DNA from: Muribaculum intestinale
GTDB lineage: Bacteria > Bacteroidota > Bacteroidia > Bacteroidales > Muribaculaceae
Direction: 5' to 3'
Length of the DNA: 64,000 nucleotides
Assembly (NCBI RefSeq): GCF_002201515.1
Contig: NZ_CP021421.1
Location: 558,001 to 622,000 of the forward strand
The notes beneath the pieces are model-generated. The model saw only the letters and a list, made by a program, of their open reading frames with translations, was not told the DNA's origin and did not search any database. Shown in pieces: positions 35,416 to 45,399 of the stretch. Made by a program: the position numbers and the translations under genes. Positions within the stretch are counted from its first letter, which is position 1; each line of letters opens with the position of its first letter.

Positions 35416-36172
35416 AATTACTCAATCCCCCGCTATCACGCAAACATTAGAAGACTAAATGTCTGATGACACACGGCATACTATGAATTTTACACCACGC
35501 ATCGCGTCCATATCCGCAAAGGCCCGGCAATGTCATATGTTAACAGAAATACACAGATTATGCTTACAATATGAAGGTTAAAATTTAACATTTGTTTTCA
35601 TACTAACTACCAACCGTCAGTATTGATTACATTTATGGGCATATCAGCGTTTTCAATAGCTTATTTGAAAATAATCAGAAAGATACGCCTTGTCACGTAC
35701 ATTTCATATGTTTTTTCAAAAAATTACAAAACGACATTTAATAACTACAAACAAGCGCTTTGTATTAACAAGTTTTAATTAATCATGCTTAGCATTTTCT
35801 CCCTTTTTGACTACATTTGCACAAATATTTAATATTCTCCTCTAATACCTGACTTAACCGAAATAAAATTGAGCTATAAATCTGTAACTAAAACATGCCC
35901 ATACTTAACCAAGCGGCACGCTTTTCTTACAAATAATTATCCACATTAACCCCAAAACAAAAAAACTACTACTGACAATCAGACATCCGATATAAACACC
36001 GACACCATCTCCTTAATATATTAAGGAATCAAAATCTCTATGGTCTGACGTTGCCTGGAATCCCCCGGCATACACCGGACAGCACTCTTCCCATCCCCTC
36101 CTTCCTCTCCTATCCATAAAAACTAACAGACAAATATATCCTTCTATTAACCAAACCAACCAATCAATCATT
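35416..36172 (+). other. Long non-coding region and leader upstream of the PUL
   Basis: No gene is seen. AT-rich. A -7 element TACATTTG at 35,812-35,819 is the best promoter candidate for the PUL, leaving a ~345-nt leader before the SusC ATG at 36,173. The leader contains the perfect 16-bp palindrome CCTTAATATATTAAGG (36,011-36,026). No sigma/anti-sigma or hybrid two-component regulator gene is present beside the PUL. Confidence 0.55.
35812..35819 (+). promoter_or_regulatory. Candidate -7 element for the PUL
   Basis: TACATTTG fits TAnnTTTG and is followed by CACAAAT; no good TTTG lies 19 nt upstream, so an activator may be needed. Confidence 0.45.
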
Positions 36173-39100
36173 ATGAAGTCAAAAATAACAAGCTTGTTAT
36201 TGATGCTTTTACTCTTCCCTGTGATGAGCGTGATGGCACAGACATCCCAAGTCGAGGGTATTGTAACAGACACGAGTGGCGAACCCCTGATTGGTGTTAC
36301 GGTCCTTGTCAAAGGCACATCCTTAGGCACACAGACCAACATCGACGGTGAATTCAGTGTCAATGCCAAGCAAGGCGATGTACTGAAGTTCTCTTACATC
36401 GGCTATCGCCCGGTAGAACTCACAGTTCCCGCCAACGGCAAGGTAAACCTCGTCATGGAGACCGAAGCTACAGCTCTCGACGAAGTGGTAGTGACCGCAC
36501 TCGGTATCAAACGCGCTCAGAAGGCGCTCAGCTACAATGTGCAGACTGTCAACGGCGACGCTCTCACCTCCAACAAGGACGCCAACTTCATCAACTCGCT
36601 TGCCGGCAAGGTGGCAGGTGTCAACATCAGCTCCGGTTCAGCCGGTGCAGGTGCCGCCGCACGTGTCGTTATGCGTGGTACAAAGTCGCTCACAGGCAAC
36701 GACAACGCCCTGTATGTAATCGACGGTATACCTATGTTTGATGTAAACACAGGCGACGAAAAAGGCGGTACTATGGCCAAGCAGCCCGGTTCAAGCTCGG
36801 TTGCCGACATCAACCCCGACGACATCGAGTCTATGTCGGTACTCTCAGGCCCCTCGGCTGCCGCTCTCTACGGTTCGGCTGCCGCAAGCGGTGTGATTCT
36901 TATAACTACCAAGAAAGGTTCTGAAGGCCGCGCCAAACTTACCTACAGCAACACCACACAGTTCCACACTGCATGGATGACTCCCAAGTTCCAGAACATC
37001 TACGGAAACAACGAAGGTGAGTTCACATCATGGGGCAAGCGTCTCGAAACGCCTACTTCCTACGATCCCATGGACTTCTTCCAGACAGGAGCTACCGAAA
37101 TCAACGCACTTACCCTCACACTGGGTACCGACAAGAATCAGACCTACGCATCTGCCGCCGTGACCAACGCTCCCGGTATCATGCCCGAGTCCGACTACAA
37201 CCGCTACAACTTCTCTATCCGCAACACCTCCAAGTTCTACAACGATAAGCTGACTCTCGACCTCGGTGCCAGCTACATCATCCAGAACAACAAGAACTTC
37301 GTAGGTTCAGGCGAATACTTCAACCCCCTGGCTTCCCTCTACCTCTTCCCACGCGGCGAGAACTTCGACGACGTGCGCATGTTCGAGCGCTTCGACCCCT
37401 CGCGCAACATCATGACACAGTACTGGGAACAGAAGTACAGCACCGCATTCACCATGCAGAACCCCTACTGGACCCAGAAGCGTATGCTCCGCGAAGCCCG
37501 CAAGCAGCGCTACATGTTCAACGCATCGCTCAAGTACGACATCCTCCCCTGGCTCTACATCATGGGTCGTGTACGTACCGACAACGCCAACACTGTATAT
37601 GAAGAAAAATACAACGCATCGACAATCATGGTGCTCGCCGGCTCCGACAAGGGTATGTACGGCAAGACTCGCACTATGAACCGCTCGACCTACGCCGACG
37701 TGATGGCGTCGATGAACAAGAACTTCTTCGACAACCGACTCAACGTCAACATTCAGGTAGGTGCTTCGCTCAACGACATGCTCGAAGAGTCGGAACACTA
37801 CGAAGGCGGCCTCGCCACCATCCCCAACTTCTTCGCCTACGGCAACATCTCCACCACACAGATGAAGCGCGGCGAAAGCGAATGGCACGACCAGGTACAG
37901 TCAGTATTCGGATCAGCCGAAATCGGATGGGACAGCCAGTACTACCTCACCGTTACCGGCCGTAACGACTGGGCCTCGATGCTCGCATTCACCGACAAGA
38001 TGAGCTACTTCTACCCCTCGGTAGGCGGTTCATGGCTTATCAGCGAGACTCTCCGCGACATCCTTCCACAGGCTATATCATTCCTTAAGGTTCGCGGCTC
38101 TTGGGCCGAAGTGGCTTCTTCACCCTCGCGCTACCTCACTCGCATGCAGTATGAATACAACGACCAGACCAACCAGTACGAATGGCCCTCGAAGCACTAC
38201 AACCCCAACCTCAAGCCCGAGAACACCAAGTCGTATGAAATCGGTCTGAGCGCCAAGTTCCTCAACAACACTATCGGCCTCGAGTTCACATACTACAACG
38301 CCAACACTTTCAACCAGACATTCGAAATCCCCGCTTCCGGTTCATCCGGCTACAAGACCAACCTTATCCAGACAGGTAACATCCGCAACCGCGGTATCGA
38401 GGCCGCCCTCAACTACAACAACCAGTGGGGCGACTGGAGATTCACCACAGGTGTCACCTACTCACTCAACCGCAACAAGGTTATCTCACTCGCCAACGGA
38501 GCTATCGACCCCGAAACCGGACGCCCCATCGAGATGCAGTACTTCACCGCATCAGGATGTCTCGGTATGGGTGGCGGCCCTGCCGTACGTCTCTACGAAG
38601 GCGGTACTATGGGCGACCTCTACAGCAACCTCCGTCTGCGCCAGTCGCCCAACGGATACGTATGGACCGATCCTCAGACAGGCAAGGTACAGCTTGAGAC
38701 TGTCGACTACTTCAAGGTAGGCTCGCTCCTGCCCAAGTTCAACATGGGTTGGACCGGTACACTCGGCTACAAGGACCTCGTGCTCAGCTGGGCTGTGACC
38801 GGCCGCTTCGGTGGTAATGTCGTGTCCGACACCCAGGCCGTTATCGACCGCTACGGTGTATCGCAGGTTTCTGCCGACGCTCGTCTCGCAGGTGGTGTGC
38901 CTGTTCCCGGCAACGGTATAGTAGATGCTCAGAACTACTACGAGACAATCTCGCAGGCTCCCGGCACATACTACATCTACGACGCTACCAACGTACGTCT
39001 CGCCGACCTCACACTCTCTTACACCTTCCCCCGCGCTATGCTCAAGAACATCGCCGACCTCACACTCTCGCTCACCGGCAAGAACCTCTGGATGATCTAC

Positions 39101-39223
39101 TGCAAGGCTCCTTTCGACCCCGAAAGCACCTCGTCGACCACCAACAATTTCTATCAGGGTGTAGACTACTTCCAGCAGCCCAGCATGCGCACTTATGGCT
39201 TCAATGTTAAACTTACATTCTGA
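36173..39223 (+). CDS. susC: SusC/RagA-family transporter (PUL, pair 2)
   Basis: 1016 aa. Signal peptide (about 1-22, ...SVMAQ), CarboxypepD_reg-like domain (VTDTSGEPLIGVTVLVKGTS), ALDEVVVTALG box, plug with SLAGKVAGVNIS and ALYGSAAASGVILITTKKG, barrel ending YGFNVKLTF. Codon use is strongly biased to C-ending codons and GGT glycine, like the PPi-PFK gene and unlike SusC pair 1, which suggests high expression. It leads a five-gene block directed at a glycan. Confidence 0.95.
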   Translation: MKSKITSLLLMLLLFPVMSVMAQTSQVEGIVTDTSGEPLIGVTVLVKGTSLGTQTNIDGEFSVNAKQGDVLKFSYIGYRPVELTVPANGKVNLVMETEATALDEVVVTALGIKRAQKALSYNVQTVNGDALTSNKDANFINSLAGKVAGVNISSGSAGAGAAARVVMRGTKSLTGNDNALYVIDGIPMFDVNTGDEKGGTMAKQPGSSSVADINPDDIESMSVLSGPSAAALYGSAAASGVILITTKKGSEGRAKLTYSNTTQFHTAWMTPKFQNIYGNNEGEFTSWGKRLETPTSYDPMDFFQTGATEINALTLTLGTDKNQTYASAAVTNAPGIMPESDYNRYNFSIRNTSKFYNDKLTLDLGASYIIQNNKNFVGSGEYFNPLASLYLFPRGENFDDVRMFERFDPSRNIMTQYWEQKYSTAFTMQNPYWTQKRMLREARKQRYMFNASLKYDILPWLYIMGRVRTDNANTVYEEKYNASTIMVLAGSDKGMYGKTRTMNRSTYADVMASMNKNFFDNRLNVNIQVGASLNDMLEESEHYEGGLATIPNFFAYGNISTTQMKRGESEWHDQVQSVFGSAEIGWDSQYYLTVTGRNDWASMLAFTDKMSYFYPSVGGSWLISETLRDILPQAISFLKVRGSWAEVASSPSRYLTRMQYEYNDQTNQYEWPSKHYNPNLKPENTKSYEIGLSAKFLNNTIGLEFTYYNANTFNQTFEIPASGSSGYKTNLIQTGNIRNRGIEAALNYNNQWGDWRFTTGVTYSLNRNKVISLANGAIDPETGRPIEMQYFTASGCLGMGGGPAVRLYEGGTMGDLYSNLRLRQSPNGYVWTDPQTGKVQLETVDYFKVGSLLPKFNMGWTGTLGYKDLVLSWAVTGRFGGNVVSDTQAVIDRYGVSQVSADARLAGGVPVPGNGIVDAQNYYETISQAPGTYYIYDATNVRLADLTLSYTFPRAMLKNIADLTLSLTGKNLWMIYCKAPFDPESTSSTTNNFYQGVDYFQQPSMRTYGFNVKLTF

Positions 39224-39240
39224 TCCACTTCACAACTATT

Positions 39241-40821
39241 ATGAATACCAATATGTATAAAAATATAGCAAGCCTGATGGTGGGCGGCTCAATCCTTCTG
39301 GGCGCAGTGGGTTGTACCGACAAGTTCGAGGACTTCAACACCGACCCGAAGGCTCCGACCCCCGAAGAGATGGAAGGTGACTTCGCATCGACAGCAACCC
39401 TCATCTCATCAATTATCCCGGTTGTGGCATTAGGCCAGGAGAACGACTACCAGATGATCGACCAGATGATCGGTTGCGAATATGGTCGCATGACTTCAGC
39501 AGCCAACATGTGGGGTTCCGACATGTACTACGCCACCTACAACCCCTCTGTAGTATGGTCGGGCAACACCTTCGACACCAACATGCCGAAGATCTACACA
39601 CCCTTCTTCATGATCCGAAACATCTCCGGCACCGAAGGTCTCGCCTACCACTGGGCCAACCTTATCCGTGTGTTCGGCTCGCTCCGCGTAAGCGACTGCT
39701 ACGGTCCCATTCCGTTCTCAAAGATTGGCACAGGCTCTGACTTCGCCGTAGCCTACGACGACATGCCTACTCTCTACAACGCCATGTTCGAGCAGCTCGA
39801 CCTCGCTATCGCAGGCCTCAAGGAGGCTGCCGGAGGCGGTGCCGTATCATCGCTCCTGCAAGAAGTCGACTACATCTACCAGGGCGACATGAACAAGTGG
39901 GTGAAATTCGCCAACACACTCAAGCTCCGCATGGCCATGCGTCTTGTCAACGTTGAGCCGCAGCTCGCCCAGCGCAAGGCCGAAGAGGCTGTCAACGACC
40001 CTGCAGGCGTAATCTCCGATCCCTCTGAGGCCGCATGGTCTACATTCATCCCCGGTGGAAACTCCTTCCACAAAGTCAACGTTCTCTGGAACGAAGGCCG
40101 TGTAAGCGCCGACCTCACCTCCTACATGAACGGCTACAGCGACCCCCGTCTCCCCCTCTACGCCGACCCCGCTCCGGGCTCATCATCAGGCGAGATTGTG
40201 GGCGCACGCAGCGGTGTATTCCACTACAACATCCTGAAATCAGAGACTACCAACTACTCCTATCCCAAAGTTACAGCACAGAGCAAGCTCCTCTCAATCT
40301 CAGCAAGCGAATCATGGTTCTCTCGCGCCGAGGGTGCTCTCCGCGGCTGGAACATGGGCGGCACTGCCAAGGAACTCTATGAAGAAGGCGTAAGAGTGTC
40401 AATGAAAGAGCGTGGCGCCGAAATCGGCAACTACCTCGAAAGCACAGCCGTACCCGCCGCATACGTGGCTCTCGACAACAGCTCGTACAGTGCAGCCGCT
40501 GTCAGCACCATCTGCCCCAAGTACGACGAATCTGCCTCATTCGATACCAACCTCGAGCGTATCATCGTGCAGAAGTGGCTCGGCAACTTCCCCAACGGAT
40601 GGGAATCCTGGGCCGACTTCCGCCGCACTGGCTTCCCGAAGTGGTTCCCGGTTGTCAACAACCTCTCATCCGTCGGTGTGACATCCGCTCGCGGTATGCG
40701 CCGACTCCCCTTCCCGCAGTCAGAATTCAACACCAACGAGGCCAATGTAAAAGCCGCTCAGCTGATGCTCGATGGCCCCGACAACAGCGCTACCGATCTC
40801 TGGTGGGCTAAGAAAAACTGA
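39241..40821 (+). CDS. susD: SusD-like lipoprotein (PUL, pair 2)
   Basis: 526 aa (or 522 from the second Met). Lipobox LGAVGC, then TDKFEDFNTDPKAPT, typical of the SusD/RagB-like_2 group. SusD landmarks: SDCYGPIPFSKIG, MFEQLDLAIAGLKEA, FANTLKLRMAMRLV and C-terminal WLGNFPNGWESWADFRRTGFP...RRLPFPQSEFNTN. Binds glycan at the cell surface over SusC. Starts 17 bp after SusC. Confidence 0.94.
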   Translation: MNTNMYKNIASLMVGGSILLGAVGCTDKFEDFNTDPKAPTPEEMEGDFASTATLISSIIPVVALGQENDYQMIDQMIGCEYGRMTSAANMWGSDMYYATYNPSVVWSGNTFDTNMPKIYTPFFMIRNISGTEGLAYHWANLIRVFGSLRVSDCYGPIPFSKIGTGSDFAVAYDDMPTLYNAMFEQLDLAIAGLKEAAGGGAVSSLLQEVDYIYQGDMNKWVKFANTLKLRMAMRLVNVEPQLAQRKAEEAVNDPAGVISDPSEAAWSTFIPGGNSFHKVNVLWNEGRVSADLTSYMNGYSDPRLPLYADPAPGSSSGEIVGARSGVFHYNILKSETTNYSYPKVTAQSKLLSISASESWFSRAEGALRGWNMGGTAKELYEEGVRVSMKERGAEIGNYLESTAVPAAYVALDNSSYSAAAVSTICPKYDESASFDTNLERIIVQKWLGNFPNGWESWADFRRTGFPKWFPVVNNLSSVGVTSARGMRRLPFPQSEFNTNEANVKAAQLMLDGPDNSATDLWWAKKN

Positions 40822-40866
40822 TTTAAATCACCGGTAGAGAGGTGACTATATAATGACTATATAAAT

Positions 40867-40928
40867 ATGTATGTGGGCCGCCGGCCCACATACATAGACA
40901 CCACCCCTCTTGTGTCGTGCGACACAAG
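40867..40928 (+). promoter_or_regulatory. Tandem intercistronic hairpins between susD and the GH18 gene
   Basis: A 13-bp perfect stem (ATGTATGTGGGCC at 40,867-40,879, GGCCCACATACAT at 40,883-40,895) and a second hairpin CTTGTGTCG/CGACACAAG at about 40,909-40,928. Neither is followed by a T-run. They are likely mRNA processing or stability elements separating susCD from the downstream genes, or a partial terminator. Confidence 0.6.
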
Positions 40929-40996
40929 CCCCGCCGGAGGCCCGCCCCTGACTTGACTCTCCTCTAATAATTTATCTCAAATTATCATCTACAACA

Positions 40997-42013
40997 ATGA
41001 AAGGACTTAAATCAATATTATTTGCCGCAGCAGCTCTGATTGCCGGACCCGCCGTAATCACCTCCTGCGACGACTGGACCGAGCCTGAGGCCGAGGACTT
41101 CTACACCCCGCCTACAGAAAGCTACTACACCAATCTCAAGGATTACTTCGAATCACCCCACAAGGTGATGTTCGGATGGTTCGGTTCATGGACCGCTGCT
41201 GCCAAATCCAACTCCCTCATCGGTCTTCCCGACTCAACCGACTTCGTAAGCCTCTGGCTCTGCTGGGGCAACCTCAACGAGGCTCAGCAGGCCGACCTCA
41301 AGGCTTTCCAGGCCCGCGGTTCAAAGGCTGTGCTCTGCTGGCTCGCCACAAACATCGGCGAGAACATCACCCCCGGCTACAGCGGTGTGCCTCCTATTGA
41401 AGCTGCCGAGGAATTCTGGGGATTCACCAATGGCGACGTTCCCTCTATGATTGAGGCTGCACGCAAGTATGCCGACGCTATCGCCGACACCTGCGACAAG
41501 TACAACATCGACGGTTTCGATATGGACATCGAGTCTACAGGTACTCTCATTATGGGCGGTACAGAGACACGCAAGGTACAGAACGAGTTCCTCCGCCAGC
41601 TCCGCAAGCGCTTCGACGAGTCGGGACGCATGCTCGTTATCGACATTCCCGGAGGTGTGGGATGGCTCCACTACTACGACTATCTTGACGATGACGTAGT
41701 GGAAAGTGTCGACTACATCTGCTGGCAGACATACGAACTCGGCCACGCCGGACTCGACCAGTTCTTCAACTCAGTCAAATCCTACAAGCCCGACCTCTTT
41801 GAGAAAGTGCTGAAGAAGTCGATTGTAACAGCCACATTCGAACGCGCCGCCGACAAAAACCTCTTCCCCGTACAGTCTACATGGAACTACAGCGGAGGCC
41901 TCGAACACGCCGGACAGGGCGCATACCACATCGAGTATGACTATCCCGGCACACCCGACTACCCCTACGTACGCAAGGGTATCGCTACTCAGAATCCTCC
42001 CATCAATAACTAA
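40997..42013 (+). CDS. GH18-fold lipoprotein, putative endo-beta-N-acetylglucosaminidase
   Basis: 338 aa. Lipobox AVITSC (Cys about 24), so surface lipoprotein. TIM-barrel with an intact GH18 motif DGFDMDIE (about 175-182; catalytic Glu present) and downstream YICWQTYELG. In Bacteroides high-mannose N-glycan loci a GH18 ENGase sits with SusC, SusD and two DUF1735 lipoproteins, exactly as here. By analogy it would release N-glycans from host glycoproteins. The match is by architecture; substrate not proven. Confidence 0.85.
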   Translation: MKGLKSILFAAAALIAGPAVITSCDDWTEPEAEDFYTPPTESYYTNLKDYFESPHKVMFGWFGSWTAAAKSNSLIGLPDSTDFVSLWLCWGNLNEAQQADLKAFQARGSKAVLCWLATNIGENITPGYSGVPPIEAAEEFWGFTNGDVPSMIEAARKYADAIADTCDKYNIDGFDMDIESTGTLIMGGTETRKVQNEFLRQLRKRFDESGRMLVIDIPGGVGWLHYYDYLDDDVVESVDYICWQTYELGHAGLDQFFNSVKSYKPDLFEKVLKKSIVTATFERAADKNLFPVQSTWNYSGGLEHAGQGAYHIEYDYPGTPDYPYVRKGIATQNPPINN

Positions 42014-42038
42014 CAAATCAACCCAAAGGAATACATAG

Positions 42039-43238
42039 ATGAAAAATATAGCATCAAAAGTTCTCGCGCTCGGAATCGCAGCTGTAGCTTTCACTGCTTG
42101 CGACGACGCCAAGAACGATGTAATCGACAACATGGTCTACATTTCCGAGGCTGCCACCTCACCTGCTTCGGAAGTAGTAGTAGGCAAAGTCGGTGAAAAA
42201 TCGAAAGCCAACATCAATGTGCGCATGGCACAGAAAGCCACCACCGACACAAAGGTACAGCTCGCCCTCGATCCCGCCGTGCTCGAAGCCTTCAACAAGC
42301 GCAACGACACTGAGTATGCCGTTATCCCCACCGAGCATGTCTCCTTCCCCGCCGAAGTTATCATACCCGCCGGCTCGTCAATGGCTGAGGTTGAGGTAGA
42401 GATTACTTCATTTGCCGGAGAAGCCGGTGTAGACTACGCTGCTCCCCTCCGCCTTACCGGCGCAGAAGGCCTGCAGGTGTCGCAGGGTTCAGGTACATTT
42501 GTAATCACCCTCGGCAAGACCCTTACTCAGAAAGCTCCAAAATTCTTCTACGACAACGCCATGACAATGGACTGGGACGGCACTGAAACACTCTCCAACC
42601 TCACCCTCGAGTGGTGGGCACGAGTTGAAAACCGATATGGCAACGGTGGTTTCTCTGTCAATAACCAGGCTCTCTTCGCATTCCAGGCCAACCACGAACT
42701 CTACGTTCGTTTCGGGGATATCGTATATGCCGACGCCAATGGTCGCAATCTCTACAACTTCCTCCAGATTAAGACTATGGGTATCGATGCCAACTACGAC
42801 TCAGGCAACCCCAACGAGAAGCCGCTCAAATGGGGCGAATGGATTCACTTCGCCCATACATTCGACGGCGCTACAGGTGAGGTTATCCTCTACGTCAACG
42901 GCGTCGAGGTTAACCGCAATAACGGAGGTGCCGATAAGAAGTTTGAAATCACCGGCCTGACAATGTGCGGTTCCGGCTCTCAGTACTTCCGCGACTACAT
43001 CGAGATTGCACAGGTACGTCTGTGGCGCACCACACGCTCTGCCGCCCAGATTGCCAAGTTCATGAAGAAAGAGGTTAAGTATACCGACCCCAACCTCGTA
43101 TTCTACCTCCCCATGAACGAAGGTGAAGGCTCTGTGCTCAACGACGTCACCGGCAACGGTCACAACGTGACCATCGGCTCGGCCGACAACGGAGGCAACA
43201 ACCAGGCCTACGGCTGGACCGAATATACATTCGAATAA
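42039..43238 (+). CDS. DUF1735 + LamG-like surface lipoprotein
   Basis: 399 aa. Lipobox VAFTAC. DUF1735 domain (about 30-150: VRMAQKATTDTKVQLALDP, FNKRNDTEY, VIIPAGSS) and a concanavalin A/LamG-like domain (about 165-399: LEWWARVENRYG, WIHFAHTFDGATGEVILYVNG, VRLWRTTRSAAQI). Probably a glycan-binding surface protein (SGBP) working with SusD. Fourth gene of the PUL. Confidence 0.87.
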   Translation: MKNIASKVLALGIAAVAFTACDDAKNDVIDNMVYISEAATSPASEVVVGKVGEKSKANINVRMAQKATTDTKVQLALDPAVLEAFNKRNDTEYAVIPTEHVSFPAEVIIPAGSSMAEVEVEITSFAGEAGVDYAAPLRLTGAEGLQVSQGSGTFVITLGKTLTQKAPKFFYDNAMTMDWDGTETLSNLTLEWWARVENRYGNGGFSVNNQALFAFQANHELYVRFGDIVYADANGRNLYNFLQIKTMGIDANYDSGNPNEKPLKWGEWIHFAHTFDGATGEVILYVNGVEVNRNNGGADKKFEITGLTMCGSGSQYFRDYIEIAQVRLWRTTRSAAQIAKFMKKEVKYTDPNLVFYLPMNEGEGSVLNDVTGNGHNVTIGSADNGGNNQAYGWTEYTFE

Positions 43239-43263
43239 TCCCCTGACACCAATCAGATATCGG

Positions 43264-43293
43264 CTTATCGCAGATTTCACCATCTGCGATAAG
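43264..43293 (+). promoter_or_regulatory. Intercistronic hairpin
   Basis: A perfect 12-bp stem CTTATCGCAGAT (43,264-43,275) / ATCTGCGATAAG (43,282-43,293) with a 6-nt loop and no T-run, between two PUL lipoprotein genes. Confidence 0.6.
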
Positions 43294-43325
43294 TCGGTTA
43301 ACCTCAAAAATTCACACATAACGCA

Positions 43326-44687
43326 ATGAAAAAATTCTGGCATTATATCGCCGTATGTGCGGTGGTGGCTACAATAGCTCCCCTTACATCTTGCGACGAC
43401 GACGATACAGTAGACCCCTACGACATCAACTACTGCTATCTATATCAGCCCAATTCCACATTCGCCCGACTGGAATACAAGGCCAACGGTGAATTCCTTA
43501 TCGACATCAACGATCCTCTGGCACTTAAGCCCGTGCGCCTTACAAAGCCCGCGCCACGCGACCTCTCTGTTAAAGTAGGCATTGATCCTTCTCTTGTCGA
43601 CGAATACAACCAGGCCAACAACACCGAATACACATTCCTCGAAGGTGCCTCGATTGTCAACCCCGTGCTCACAATTCCCGCAGGACAGTACGTATCGCCC
43701 GAGGTAATCACCGTCACTTTCGGCGATAAAAAGGGATTCCAGACCGAGGCCTCCGACCTCATGCTCCCGATTGTCATAAGCGACGCCGACGGCCAGACCA
43801 TCTCGAAGAGCAGCCGTATATTCCTTACCTTCTCTTCGACATACAAGGCCAATAAGGTAACTGCTAAACATGAAACTGCCATGACAGTAGATCCCGAAGA
43901 AGATGGATGGCAGAACGAATACTCTACCATCACTATTTCCGACATACTCAACGCTGACTGGAATGCTGATGATCCCATCACTGTAAAGGCAGTAATCGAC
44001 AACAGCCTTATCGATGCTTATAATCAGGCGAATGCCTCTTCCTACAAGCCTATTCAGGCATCGTTGGCAAATAGCGACATCGTAATCCCCGCAGGCTCGT
44101 CAAAGGGTGCCATCACCATCAATGTTGGTGACTACACCGATATTGCCAACGGCTCCGAATATATAATTCCCGTTAAGTTCTCCTTAACTTCTGGCTTAGG
44201 CGCAGAACTGACCTCCGATGTATCATATATCACTATCAGCAACCTTCCCCTGTCGCTCTCAAAAACAGCAATGCTGCCTTCGGGCTACACACAGATAGCA
44301 TATGAGAGTTCTTGGACTGGAACATTGGACGGTGACAATACAGACTTCGCTGCAAACCTCCTTGCTGACCCTGACAACAACGACACCTATCTCTTTGCTG
44401 AACCAGGAAGCAAAGTTGTGGTAGACCTCGGCTCGGTCAAGAATGTACATATCATTGCTGTATCCTTCTATGCATGGTATTACGGCCTGTCCGACCTGCT
44501 GAATGTAGAGACCAGTATCGATGGCAATGCTTGGACCAAATGGGGAGATGTACGTATTTATGGCAATCCGACTTACTATATCAGCTTCTCAAAGCCTGCC
44601 AACTTCCGCTACATACGCTGGACCGGTGGCACATATTCATACTACGACCAGGCCTACTATTCAGGCATCAAATTCTACAACAAGTAA
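43326..44687 (+). CDS. DUF1735 (two copies) + F5/8 type C-like surface lipoprotein
   Basis: 453 aa. Lipobox APLTSC. Two DUF1735 repeats (about 45-170 and 185-300; both contain (D/N)xxLxDxYNQAN... and VIPAGSS-like strands), then a discoidin-like domain (about 310-453: GSKVVVDLGSVKNVHIIAVSFYAW, RYIRWTGGTYS; landmarks VVDLGSV, FRYIRWTGG). Probable second glycan-binding protein and last gene of the PUL, followed by a strong terminator. Confidence 0.87.
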   Translation: MKKFWHYIAVCAVVATIAPLTSCDDDDTVDPYDINYCYLYQPNSTFARLEYKANGEFLIDINDPLALKPVRLTKPAPRDLSVKVGIDPSLVDEYNQANNTEYTFLEGASIVNPVLTIPAGQYVSPEVITVTFGDKKGFQTEASDLMLPIVISDADGQTISKSSRIFLTFSSTYKANKVTAKHETAMTVDPEEDGWQNEYSTITISDILNADWNADDPITVKAVIDNSLIDAYNQANASSYKPIQASLANSDIVIPAGSSKGAITINVGDYTDIANGSEYIIPVKFSLTSGLGAELTSDVSYITISNLPLSLSKTAMLPSGYTQIAYESSWTGTLDGDNTDFAANLLADPDNNDTYLFAEPGSKVVVDLGSVKNVHIIAVSFYAWYYGLSDLLNVETSIDGNAWTKWGDVRIYGNPTYYISFSKPANFRYIRWTGGTYSYYDQAYYSGIKFYNK

Positions 44688-44749
44688 TTCCCGCATAGAA
44701 TACCAAATTCTATGACCACTCCGGACACAACGTCCGTATACAATAAAAA

Positions 44750-44785
44750 ACTCACGCAGGCTGATTCCTGCGTGAGTTTTTTTAT
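44750..44785. terminator. Bidirectional terminator after the PUL
   Basis: ACTCACGCAGG (44,750-44,760) / CCTGCGTGAGT (44,767-44,777), a perfect 11-bp stem with T-run on the plus strand and A-run on the left, between convergent genes. Confidence 0.92.
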
Positions 44786-44797
44786 TTCTGTTGAGGC

Positions 44798-45250
44798 TTA
44801 TTCATCAGTCGCCGTAAGCTCCGTAGCCTCGCGCATCTCGCGGTACTCGGCCCAGTCCGGATCATTCTCAGTATAGATGGTGATTGGAAGCAGGTCAAAC
44901 GGAGCCAGAGCCTCATTGATTTTCCGCTCGAAAATATGGGTCGACGTAACATAGAACACCCAGTCGCGGCGGTCGTCGCCCGTATACACTCCCGTAAGTA
45001 TTGCAACCGGGTCGCGGTCAAACACCTTCGTCAGAGCCTCCTGCACAGCCTCCATAAGCATCGAGGTCGGCTTGTCGGGCATGCCGGTCGAATCGCCCTG
45101 ATAGCGCCACGTAATCTCCACTCGTATGCGGTACTTGCCGCTCTCCATCGCGGCCTCTACGCCACGGCGCCCGGTCACTATCACTGTACGTCCGTTCTCA
45201 TCGCTCTCTGTAGGTGCTGTCCACCATTCATTGCCTATTTTCCGAATCAT
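44798..45250 (-). CDS. DUF695 domain protein
   Basis: 150 aa from the ATG at 45,248-45,250 (MIRKIGNEWW); an upstream in-frame extension to 45,271 is less likely. The DUF695 pattern is visible: ITWRY, DRDPVAILTGVYTGDDRRDWVFY and LPITIYTENDPDWAEYREM (C-terminal signature). Cytosolic, function unknown. Convergent with the PUL. Confidence 0.85.
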   Translation of the reverse strand: MIRKIGNEWWTAPTESDENGRTVIVTGRRGVEAAMESGKYRIRVEITWRYQGDSTGMPDKPTSMLMEAVQEALTKVFDRDPVAILTGVYTGDDRRDWVFYVTSTHIFERKINEALAPFDLLPITIYTENDPDWAEYREMREATELTATDE

Positions 45251-45399
45251 AATAATTGATTTTAATTGCAAATTTAAGTAAATTGTTGCTCAGCCTTATT
45301 GAATATCCCGCCAAAATTTGCGAAATTTGCCGAAACTTTCATTTACCCCTCACAGGGATAGTATAAGAATATATATTTCAAACATTAATAGATATACCG

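Noticed and set aside
44750..44785. Attenuator or riboswitch after the PUL
   Set aside because: A simple symmetric stem with T- and A-runs between convergent genes is a bidirectional terminator.
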